Source of the DNA: Devosia sp.
GTDB lineage: Bacteria; Pseudomonadota; Alphaproteobacteria; Rhizobiales; Devosiaceae
Direction: 5' to 3'
DNA length: 6,496 bases
NCBI GenBank assembly: GCA_025352765.1
Contig: JANXSI010000384.1
Location: forward strand, 1 to 6,496
The first letter of the stretch is position 1. Each line of letters begins with the position of its first letter. Under the pieces are notes generated by a model. The model made no database searches. It was not told the origin of the DNA and saw only the letters and a program-made list of their open reading frames with translations. Below, piece after piece: positions 1 to 6,085 of the stretch. A program made the position numbers and the translations under genes.

Positions 1-405
1 ACGCTAGTTGCCGCCATCAAGGCCGCCGGTCTCGTCTCGACGCTAGAGGGCAAGGGCCCTTTCACCGTTTTCGCCCCCACCAACGAGGCGTTCGAGGCGT
101 TGCCAAAGGGCACTGTGGACTCGCTTTTGAAGCCTGAGAACAAGGCGAAGTTGGTCGCGATCCTGACATGCCACGTCGTTGCCGCGAAGGCGCTATCGAC
201 CGACGTCATATCGATGGTCAAGGCTGGCGGCGGCAAGCACGTTGTCGACACGGTCGGCGGCTGCAAACTGACCCTTGCAGTCAAGGGCAGCACGGTCACT
301 GTCACGGATGAAACCGGTGGAGTGGCGAAAGTCACGGTGGCTGACGTGATCCAGTCGAACGGCGTGGTGCACGTCATCGACAAGGTTCTGATGCCGAAGA
401 AGTAA
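1..405 (+). CDS. Fasciclin (FAS1) domain protein, 5'-truncated by window
   Basis: The open frame runs from base 1 to a TAA at 403-405 and gives 134 residues without an in-window start, so the N-terminus (probably with a signal peptide) lies outside. The visible part is nearly a whole FAS1 fold. The first conserved block reads FTVFAPTNEAFEALP (about residues 21-35), followed by the LL-x-PENKAKLVAILTCHVV helix/strand. The terminal block NGVVHVIDKVLMP matches the second conserved FAS1 segment. FAS1 proteins are secreted or membrane-anchored and are associated with adhesion or surface interactions; the bacterial ones of this single-domain type have no settled biochemical role. The usual Tyr-His pair after the ILT strand is Cys-His here. 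A hairpin follows 26 nt after the stop. The family call is firm, the function is not. Confidence 0.92.
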   Translation, partial: TLVAAIKAAGLVSTLEGKGPFTVFAPTNEAFEALPKGTVDSLLKPENKAKLVAILTCHVVAAKALSTDVISMVKAGGGKHVVDTVGGCKLTLAVKGSTVTVTDETGGVAKVTVADVIQSNGVVHVIDKVLMPKK

Positions 406-430
406 ACGCTGCCTCTTCGGGCAATGATTG

Positions 431-460
431 TGGGTCGCCCACTTTCGTCGGGGCGACCCA
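431..460 (+). terminator. Perfect 10-bp hairpin after the FAS1 gene, possible terminator
   Basis: TGGGTCGCCC (431-440) and GGGCGACCCA (451-460) are exact inverted complements around the 10-nt loop ACTTTCGTCG, starting 26 nt after the FAS1 stop. The position and strong GC stem fit a transcript end. No clear T-run follows (the next bases are GTCCATTCTT), so it may be a weak intrinsic terminator or only a 3'-end stabilising stem. Confidence 0.5.
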
Positions 461-768
461 GTCCATTCTTCTGGGTGCTTAGTCTCCTTCCGTCGCCTAC
501 AATCCGATGCCTTTGTGATTGCAAGGTCATACTCCTCTGTCGAGGCGGTCGGAGCCGAGGTCAGCGCAGCCGAACAAAAGTAGGCCAGTCGCGTCTCTGG
601 CATGGCGATAAGCAGCGGGGTCGACTGGCCCTGTCTTTATGGTCGGTGATGTTCGGGCGTTCTGGATTAGGCTAAGGTCATGTCGCCAGCATCGGTATCG
701 ACGTACACCGTGGCCTGGTTTTGTTCGGCCTAAGTCGCGGCACGGCGTCGTCCAACGGGCTGGTTGTG
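461..768. other. Gene-free stretch, probably decayed IS-end DNA
   Basis: I see no credible coding sequence here: the short open frames lack a supported start signal and any recognisable domain. The stretch contains the 20-bp inverted repeat at 568-587 / 711-730 and a second small inverted repeat, GGCCAGTCG (583-591) with CGACTGGCC (622-630). It abuts the 3' side of the istB remnant, so it may be the former non-coding end of an IS21-family element. That link is inferred; target-site duplications were not identified. Confidence 0.4.
568..730. repeat. Imperfect 20-bp inverted repeat, possible IS21-type end repeats
   Basis: The arm at 711-730 reads TGGCCTGGTTTTGTTCGGCC. The arm at 568-587, read on the minus strand, is TGGCCTACTTTTGTTCGGCT. 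They agree at 17 of 20 positions and are separated by 123 bp. TGGCCT-N2-TTTTG-type motifs occur near the ends of IS21-family elements, where several terminal repeats bind the IstA transposase, and this pair sits just past the istB remnant. The repeat is seen directly; the IS assignment is inferred. Confidence 0.55.
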
Positions 769-1022
769 ACGATGGCTGTCACTGTTCACGGCGGGGATGC
801 GGACGGTGCGACGGTGCGTGACCCAGTCGACTAGCGAGCTGCTCCGAGCCCACGCACCGAGGTCTAGTCTTCGTGCGGCATGTTGAAGACAATGATGGTG
901 GAGCCGCACTCGTAGCGTTGTGCGAAGTCCTAACAGCAGATCGGCACCGGTAGCCTACCGGGAACGCAGCCGAGCTCACCGATGATCAGCAGTGCTGTCG
1001 TCTGCAGGTCGTGTTGCAGCTT
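769..1022 (-). pseudogene. istB: IS21-family istB (transposition helper ATPase) remnant
   Basis: Reading the minus strand and allowing frame changes recovers the C-terminal half of IstB in order. KLQHDLQTTALLIIGELG (from 1022 to 969) corresponds to the Walker B region, usually LLIIDELGYL. FAQRYECGSTIIVFNMPHED (929-867) corresponds to the F-QRYE-GSTI-TSN-P strand and sensor region. GSEQLASRL (850-824) and a shifted WVTHRRTVRIPAVNSDSHR (about 825-769) match the GSE-LT-ALLDRLTH...GDSYR tail. In-frame stops and at least two frameshifts interrupt it. The Walker B Asp is Gly, and the Walker A half is missing upstream, where a stop precedes KLQHD. IstB normally helps the IstA transposase select targets; this copy cannot be functional. 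No istA is visible. The family call rests on by-eye matching of several ordered motifs. Confidence 0.7.
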
Positions 1023-1088
1023 TGACTATCTGCCATCCGTCCCGTGATTTCACCGGTTGGCTGACGAGGGACAATGAACGGCGCAATG

Positions 1089-1973
1089 CTAGGCTCGTGC
1101 GTATCGAGACAGCAAATCGCTCAGCAGCTGATTGGGGAATCGGCGGACCTGGGTAATTCCATAGAAGCTTTCGGTTAGTTGTGGAATCCTGCAATGCTCC
1201 ACCAGAACGCCGCTTTCGAGCTCGTCTCGTACGACGATCGGTGCCACTAGTGTTACGCCTTCCCGCTCGCGCGCCAGCAATCGCAGCATCGCCATATCGT
1301 CCACCTCGGCCAAAATGATCGGGCGAATGCCGGCCAGATTGAGTATCTGGTCAAATGCGACCCGTATGTCGCTATCGAGGCTTGGTAGCAGGACCGGTTC
1401 CGTACGTAGGTCGTCGGGGAAATTGAACTTCCTTCTAGTACTTCTAGGTCGACCGACGAGGCTGATAGGCTGCTGACTGAGAAGGTGGTTGCGAAGCGGC
1501 GTATGCGCGTCTCGCTGTGCCGCACTGTTCGCCAACACGACATCGATGGCATGAGATTCAAGCTGCGCGAGGAGATCTCGCATCGGTCCTGACCGCACGA
1601 TCAATTCCACGTCTGCTCTACCGACCAGAGGCCGCAAGAACTCCAACTGGAAATTGCGTGAGAGCGTCGTTAGTGCACCAACCCTTAGCACTTGACGGTT
1701 TGACATCGGTTGACCGTCGAGAGTGCTCATCAGCTCGTCGCCGGCCAGAAACACGGTGTCGGCATAGTCGAGCGCGATACGACCAGCTTCTGTCAGGACC
1801 AACCGTTTACCGATGCGATCGAACAGGGGGTGCCCCATCTGGCGCTCAAGTTTCTGGATCTGCACTGATACGGCCGACTGCGACACGTTCAGCCGCTCGG
1901 CGGCGCGAGTGAGGCTACCCTCGTGGGCAACGACCCAGAAATAGCGGAGATGGTTGAAATTCAGGCTGGCCAT
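1089..1973 (-). CDS. LysR-type transcriptional regulator, NhaR-like, divergent from dabBA
   Basis: This 294-residue protein has the standard LysR length and order. An N-terminal winged helix-turn-helix spans about residues 5-65, with the recognition region GSLTRAAERLNVSQSAVSVQ at 19-38, then LFDRIGKRLVLTEAGR. A linker helix and a periplasmic-binding-like effector domain follow from about residue 95 to the end. The opening LNFNHLRYFWVVAHEGSL and the later EVDDMAMLRLLAREREGVTLVAP resemble E. coli NhaR (NYNHLYYFW... EFDDAALMKAF...FVAP), so it will probably be annotated NhaR. Its neighbour is not a Na+/H+ antiporter but dabBA, whose NuoL-like subunit is often confused with such genes. Divergent placement with a palindrome in the shared 108-bp spacer suggests that it controls dabBA and itself. 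The effector is unknown; an inorganic-carbon-related signal is a guess. No clear ribosome-binding site precedes the ATG. The start is chosen because it puts the HTH at the usual distance from the N-terminus. Confidence 0.93.
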   Translation of the reverse strand: MASLNFNHLRYFWVVAHEGSLTRAAERLNVSQSAVSVQIQKLERQMGHPLFDRIGKRLVLTEAGRIALDYADTVFLAGDELMSTLDGQPMSNRQVLRVGALTTLSRNFQLEFLRPLVGRADVELIVRSGPMRDLLAQLESHAIDVVLANSAAQRDAHTPLRNHLLSQQPISLVGRPRSTRRKFNFPDDLRTEPVLLPSLDSDIRVAFDQILNLAGIRPIILAEVDDMAMLRLLAREREGVTLVAPIVVRDELESGVLVEHCRIPQLTESFYGITQVRRFPNQLLSDLLSRYARA

Positions 1974-1978
1974 ATCGT

Positions 1979-2006
1979 TCTATAAAACAGAACCAGATCT
2001 CAACAA
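1979..2006 (-). promoter_or_regulatory. Candidate promoter for the LysR-type gene
   Basis: On the minus strand a TTGTTG (2006-2001) is followed after 16 nt by TATAGA (1984-1979), an acceptable sigma-70-like pair. A start about 7 nt further on would fall almost at the ATG (1973), so the message would be nearly leaderless; this fits the lack of a visible ribosome-binding site. Identified by eye only. Confidence 0.3.
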
Positions 2007-2021
2007 CAATGAATTGTTGTT
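2002..2021. promoter_or_regulatory. 20-bp palindrome, probable LysR-type operator
   Basis: AACAACAAT (2002-2010) and ATTGTTGTT (2013-2021) are perfect inverted complements around GA. The site lies between the two divergent genes, 29 bp from the regulator ATG and 61 bp from the dabB GTG. LysR-type proteins bind interrupted dyads in exactly such shared spacers. A T-N11-A arrangement exists (T2010, A2022), but it is not centred on the dyad, so the match to the classical LTTR box is only partial. The overlap with the TTGTTG elements of both candidate promoters is consistent with autorepression and control of dabB. Confidence 0.65.
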
Positions 2022-2042
2022 AGGTCGACCGACTGGCTAAGA
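2014..2042 (+). promoter_or_regulatory. Candidate promoter for dabBA-cysD
   Basis: TTGTTG (2014-2019) lies 17 nt before CTAAGA (2037-2042). The -35 is a fair match and the -10 a poor one to sigma-70 consensus, as expected for an activator-dependent LysR-regulated promoter. The -35 lies inside the palindrome at 2002-2021. A start near 2049 would leave part of the 2046-2076 stem untranscribed, so the actual start matters for the leader hairpin. Confidence 0.25.
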
Positions 2043-2045
2043 ATC

Positions 2046-2076
2046 TTCCCCAACCGAAGCGCGCTTCGAAGGGGAA
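2046..2076 (+). promoter_or_regulatory. Leader stem-loop that buries the dabB ribosome-binding site
   Basis: TTCCCC (2046-2051) pairs with GGGGAA (2071-2076). Inside lies the 14-bp palindrome CGAAGCGCGCTTCG (2055-2068), which folds as a 5-bp stem with a CGCG loop; the two helices are joined by an AAC/AA internal loop. The total is 11 base pairs. AAGGGGAA (2069-2076) is the only purine-rich Shine-Dalgarno-like sequence before the GTG at 2082, with 7 nt between its last G and the start codon. The fold would therefore hide it. The pairing is seen directly; a regulatory role is inferred. Confidence 0.5.
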
Positions 2077-2081
2077 ACTCC

Positions 2082-3641
2082 GTGCCGATCGAGCTCTTGC
2101 CATTGTTGGCCCTACTTCCGCTGTTCGCCGCCGCGGCGATTGGCTTCATGAACAACGGAATTCGGCCGACGCGCTTTCCGAGGCTAGCAGAAGCCGCAGC
2201 TCTCACGGCGCTTGTCGCTGCCTTCGTCTCGACCGTTGGTCTGATCGCTTTCGGACCTGGCGTTAGTCCCCTTATTGGGGTCAACAGCGTCGGCTTGTCG
2301 TTTCGGCTGGACGCCGTCAGTGCGGCAATGCTGCTTCTGGTCGCTTTCATTGGCTGGATCGTGGTGCGCTATGCCCAGACCTATCTAGATGGTGAGGCCA
2401 GGCAGGGCCCTTTCGCCGGCTGGCTTTGCTTAACACTTATGTCGGTCATGCTGCTGGTCACTGCGGGCAATCTCTTTCAACTGGTCCTCGCCTGGGTCGC
2501 TACGAGCATGTTTCTGCACCGGCTTCTGTTGTTCTACCCCGCTCGGCCGGGCGGACAGCGTGCCGCGTACAAGAAGTTCATTACGGCGCGGTTTGGAGAT
2601 TTGTCGCTGATCGGCGCCGCCGTTTTGCTGGTGGCGGCCTATGGGACGGCAGACATCGGCTCAATCCTGCAAGCCGCGCGGGCGGGAGAGGGCGGAGGTC
2701 TGGCAGTTGGAGCGGCCAGTTTGCTGGCTCTTGCAGCGATCCTGAAGTCTGCGCAGTTTCCGATGCATGGCTGGCTGACCGAGGTCATGGAGACACCCAC
2801 CCCTGTGTCGGCGCTCCTTCATGCGGGCGTCATCAACGCAGGTGGATTTCTGCTGATCCGCTTTGCCGACGTCGTGCTCCTCGCCCCGGGGGTCCTTGCG
2901 GTTCTCGTCATGATTGGCGGCTTCACCGCGCTGTTCGGCAGCCTCGTAATGCTGACCCAGCCGGCAGTAAAGACGTCCCTCGCATGGTCTACTGTTGCCC
3001 AGATGGGCTTCATGATCCTGCAGTGTGGACTGGCGCTCTTCCCTCTCGCGTTGCTGCACATTGTGGCTCACTCGCTATACAAGGCCCATTCGTTCCTGGC
3101 TTCGGGGGGCGCCGTGGAAAGGGTCGCAGCGATCAGACGACCGGGCCCCGTGGCGATCCCCAGCGCGGCAGCGGTCGGACGGGCCTTCTTGGCGGCTCTT
3201 GTTATCTACGTCCTCGTAGGTCTCGGCTTCGGCCTTACGCACAAATCACCCCAGGCTATCGCGCTTGGCGCCATCCTGATCTTCGGCGTGGCCTACATGC
3301 TTGCGCAGGGTTTCGCTGACGCAGCTCCCAGGGCGCTCACTCGTCGAACGGCCCTGTATGCGGTGGCGACATCTATTGGTTACTTCGGGCTTCAGATGGC
3401 GGTGACGTATCTTACCGCAGGCGTTCTACCCGCCACGCCACCTCCTGGGCCGCTTGAATGGGGCCTCATCTCCCTCTCGGTCATCAGCTTTGGCTTAGTC
3501 GCCATCGTGCAGGCAATGTTCCCGCTTTGGGCCCACCACCCGGCGGCCGCCGGCCTGCGCGTGCACCTCTCAAACGGCTTCTACGCCAACGCAGTCTTCG
3601 ACCGCGTGATTGGCGCCTGGTCAACGCGTAGCGCTTCTTGA
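2082..3641 (+). CDS. dabB: DabB, NuoL/MrpA-like membrane subunit of the DAB inorganic carbon accumulation complex
   Basis: DabB is the cation-conducting membrane partner of DabA. The complex uses the proton (or sodium) gradient to drive one-way CO2 hydration to bicarbonate in the cytoplasm. This 519-residue protein is almost wholly hydrophobic, with a dozen or more likely membrane helices (the first at about residues 4-23). It belongs to the proton-conducting membrane transporter family shared with NuoL and MrpA. Diagnostic blocks include WVATSMFLHRLLLFYPARPG (138-157), KKFITARFGDLSLIG (164-178), KSAQFPMHGWLTEVMETPTP (222-241) running into VSALLHAGVINAGGFLLIRF, and HSLYKAHSFLASGG (330-343). 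Lys222 and Lys334 lie at positions typical of the proton-path lysines of this family. The LHRLLLFYPARP and KKF-x4-RFGD segments fit the DabB branch better than true complex I NuoL, and the following DUF2309 gene settles it. The GTG start is preceded by AAGGGGAA at good spacing. Its TGA overlaps the dabA ATG. Automatic annotation may label it NADH dehydrogenase subunit L. Confidence 0.93.
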   Translation: MPIELLPLLALLPLFAAAAIGFMNNGIRPTRFPRLAEAAALTALVAAFVSTVGLIAFGPGVSPLIGVNSVGLSFRLDAVSAAMLLLVAFIGWIVVRYAQTYLDGEARQGPFAGWLCLTLMSVMLLVTAGNLFQLVLAWVATSMFLHRLLLFYPARPGGQRAAYKKFITARFGDLSLIGAAVLLVAAYGTADIGSILQAARAGEGGGLAVGAASLLALAAILKSAQFPMHGWLTEVMETPTPVSALLHAGVINAGGFLLIRFADVVLLAPGVLAVLVMIGGFTALFGSLVMLTQPAVKTSLAWSTVAQMGFMILQCGLALFPLALLHIVAHSLYKAHSFLASGGAVERVAAIRRPGPVAIPSAAAVGRAFLAALVIYVLVGLGFGLTHKSPQAIALGAILIFGVAYMLAQGFADAAPRALTRRTALYAVATSIGYFGLQMAVTYLTAGVLPATPPPGPLEWGLISLSVISFGLVAIVQAMFPLWAHHPAAAGLRVHLSNGFYANAVFDRVIGAWSTRSAS

Positions 3642-6082
3642 TGAAACCAGAGTTCTTGAAAATGTCGCATCCCTCTCCCCTTCCGCCCATCGATCAAAAG
3701 CATTTCGAGATTGCGGCCGATCGCGCTGCGCGGGCTATTCCTCCTGCCTGGCCCCTGGCCTCGAGCGTTGCGGTCAATCCATTCCTCGGTCAGACCGGCG
3801 AGAACCTGGCAACAGCTGGGGCGCGCCTTGCGCGTATCGCCGGTGTCGCCATCACGATGCCGAGGCGGTGGTACCAGCAGAAGATCTCCAACGGGACGAT
3901 CACCGACGCCGACCTGCTGGACGCTTGGGAATCTGCTCCCGTGGGGCTGAGACCTGCCAACTTGGCTGAGCTGAAGGTCGCCGTGGCGTCCACCGAGCCT
4001 AAGCCCTTTGCCCTCCTGTCGATCGCGGATCTCGCCAGGAAAGCTTCAGGTATCGACTGGCCAGGCTTGATCGCCGAGCGATTGGGAGCTTGGGCTGCGG
4101 GATATTTTGACGAAGGACAAGCTCTCTGGGCCGCTCCGCGCGGCAAGGGCGCCTATGCGGCGTGGCGCGCAGTGGCGACGCATGACTTGACGCCGGAGAT
4201 CGCTGGGCTGCCAGGGTTCGCCCTTCACGTATCGGAGGCCCCCGAGGGCGCTATTGCCGCTATCGCGCGAGTTACCGTTCAGCTTGGACTCGAAGAGGCC
4301 GCCACTGAAACCTATTTCCACCAGATGCTGATGACGCTGGGGGGCTGGGCGCAATTCGCGCGCTACAAGCTTTGGCAGGCCGAACTCGCCGGCCAGTCAG
4401 ATCAGACGGTGACCGACTTTCTTGCAATTCGCTTGATCTGGGAAGAGGCCCTGTTCCTTCGCTACGGGCCGAAAATCGCTGAGGAATGGACGAGTGTGAG
4501 AGAGGCGCACGGCGCCCCCGTCGAACCGACCCTCTACCATGTGACCGACATGATCCTCCAGGAGGCAGCAGAGCGCTCAGCTCAGCGGGCCCTCGCATCG
4601 ACTCTGGCCGAGCCCGCTACGGGACCAGACCGCGATCGACCTCTGCTACAGGCCGCGTTCTGTATCGACGTTCGCTCCGAAGTCTTTCGCCGCGCGCTTG
4701 AGTGCGTCAGCCCTAAGATCCAGACTATCGGATTCGCCGGCTTCTTTGGTCTCACCACGGCCCATCGTCGTTTTGCCTCAGATGTCGATGAACTGCGGCT
4801 TCCGGTCCTGCTTAACCCCGCTATCAGATCTAGCTCGGGAGGGCCCGACCTCGCGGCGGCCGATCATCGGATGAGGATCAAGGCTCGAGCCTCGCGCGCC
4901 TGGGGTCGGTTCAAGCTCGCGGCGGTGTCGTCATTCGCCTTCGTCGAGGCGACAGGTCCGATCTATGTTGGAAAACTGCTGAGCGATACTCTTGGGCTTC
5001 GCAGCGCGCCACGACCAAACGACCCAGCGCCGCGGCTCGACCCAGCGCTGGATCTGCAAACGCGAACCAAGGCTGCCGAGGCAATTCTGCGGGCCATGTC
5101 GTTGACCACCAGTTTCGCACGGCTCGTCATGCTCGTGGGACACGGCGCCAATGTCGCCAACAATCCCCATGCCAGTGCCCTACATTGCGGAGCGTGCGGC
5201 GGTTATTCGGGGGAAGTAAATGCCCGCCTCCTCGCTTTGCTCCTAAATGACTCTGAGGTGAGGGCGGAGCTCGCATCGAACGGGATCGCTATCCCTGTCG
5301 ATACTCTGTTTCTTGCAGCGCTTCACGACACGACGACGGATCAGGTCACTCTCTTTGCCGAAGACTCTCCCTCGACGGCGCGCAAGAATGATATCAGCCA
5401 AGCTGCAACTTGGCTCGCTGCAGCAGGCAAGCTTGCACGCGGCGAACGTGCGCTCCGGCTGCCGCGGGCGGGAAACGAAGCGGCAGTCGCAAAGCGCAGC
5501 CGGAATTGGTCCGAGACGCGGCCCGAATGGGGACTTGCTGGATGCAAGGCGTTCATCGCTGCGCCTCGGACGCGCACCGTTGGCAAGAATCTCGAAGGTC
5601 GTGCTTTCCTTCACGACTACGACTGGAAGCAAGACAAGAATTTCGGAGTTCTGGAGCTGATCCTCACCGCGCCGGTCGTCGTCGCTAGCTGGATCAGCCT
5701 GCAGTACTTCGGATCTACCGTCGCGCCAGACGCCTTTGGAGGCGGCAACAAGCTCCTCCACAACGTCACAGGCGGCATCGGTGTCGTGGAGGGCAACGGA
5801 GGTCTCTTGCGAGCCGGACTGCCCTGGCAGTCAGTCCATGACGGCGGGAGCTACGTGCACGAGCCATTGCGTCTGTCGGTATGTATCGAGGCACCACGTG
5901 AGGCGATAACGGACGTTCTCGATCGCCACGCAAACGTGCGCGCTCTTTTTGACAATCGCTGGCTACACCTCTTTGCTCTTAACGAGGAGGGTCTCATGGC
6001 CTGGCGATACTCGGACGGTGGTGAGTGGGCTCCGATGAGCAGACCACCCGAGCAGGTAGCCACGATGAAAGTGGCAGTCTGA
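3641..6082 (+). CDS. dabA: DabA (DUF2309), zinc-dependent catalytic subunit of the DAB complex
   Basis: DabA is a cytoplasmic, membrane-associated protein related to beta-carbonic anhydrases. It hydrates CO2 to bicarbonate only when coupled to DabB, which supplies carboxylases. Counting from the ATG at 3641 (813 residues, usual for the family), the N-terminal signature is IPPAWPLASSVAVNPFLG (33-50). The first zinc/catalytic block is FCIDVRSE, with Cys341, Asp343 and Arg345 spaced like the Cys-x-Asp-x-Arg dyad of beta-carbonic anhydrases. The second is GHGANVANNPHASALHCGACGG, with His501 and Cys516. The 15-residue His-Cys spacing equals that of H524 and C539 in the characterised Halothiobacillus DabA. 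The C-terminal domain starts near DYDWKQDKNFG (659) and carries GLPWQSVHDGG (726-736) and HEPLRL (740-745). All expected metal ligands are present, so it should be active. ATG 3641 overlaps the dabB stop (TGATG), which favours translational coupling. A second ATG at 3662 (806 residues) is also possible, and neither has a strong ribosome-binding site. Confidence 0.96.
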   Translation: MKPEFLKMSHPSPLPPIDQKHFEIAADRAARAIPPAWPLASSVAVNPFLGQTGENLATAGARLARIAGVAITMPRRWYQQKISNGTITDADLLDAWESAPVGLRPANLAELKVAVASTEPKPFALLSIADLARKASGIDWPGLIAERLGAWAAGYFDEGQALWAAPRGKGAYAAWRAVATHDLTPEIAGLPGFALHVSEAPEGAIAAIARVTVQLGLEEAATETYFHQMLMTLGGWAQFARYKLWQAELAGQSDQTVTDFLAIRLIWEEALFLRYGPKIAEEWTSVREAHGAPVEPTLYHVTDMILQEAAERSAQRALASTLAEPATGPDRDRPLLQAAFCIDVRSEVFRRALECVSPKIQTIGFAGFFGLTTAHRRFASDVDELRLPVLLNPAIRSSSGGPDLAAADHRMRIKARASRAWGRFKLAAVSSFAFVEATGPIYVGKLLSDTLGLRSAPRPNDPAPRLDPALDLQTRTKAAEAILRAMSLTTSFARLVMLVGHGANVANNPHASALHCGACGGYSGEVNARLLALLLNDSEVRAELASNGIAIPVDTLFLAALHDTTTDQVTLFAEDSPSTARKNDISQAATWLAAAGKLARGERALRLPRAGNEAAVAKRSRNWSETRPEWGLAGCKAFIAAPRTRTVGKNLEGRAFLHDYDWKQDKNFGVLELILTAPVVVASWISLQYFGSTVAPDAFGGGNKLLHNVTGGIGVVEGNGGLLRAGLPWQSVHDGGSYVHEPLRLSVCIEAPREAITDVLDRHANVRALFDNRWLHLFALNEEGLMAWRYSDGGEWAPMSRPPEQVATMKVAV

Positions 6083-6085
6083 GCT

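Noticed and set aside
193..603. 136-codon minus-strand open frame overlapping the FAS1 gene
   Set aside because: It runs antisense through the FAS1 coding region and hairpin with no domain or start signal; FAS1 in the other frame is convincing.
679..711. A short peptide HVASIGIDVHR resembling the start of IS110-type transposases (GIDVHK)
   Set aside because: Only about eleven residues resemble it, with nothing transposase-like after, and it runs into the 711-730 repeat arm; chance is likelier.
1036..1080. Possible terminator for the LysR-type gene
   Set aside because: Only short GTCCC/GGGAC-type pairings are present and no T-run follows on the minus strand; too weak to call.
2426..3319. 297-codon open frame on the plus strand inside dabB
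   Set aside because: It lies in another frame of a clear dabB, is rich in Arg, Gly and Ser, and has no recognisable domain; a GC-rich shadow frame.
5243..5761. 172-codon minus-strand open frame inside dabA
   Set aside because: It is antisense to conserved DUF2309 sequence, and its composition is typical of a shadow frame.
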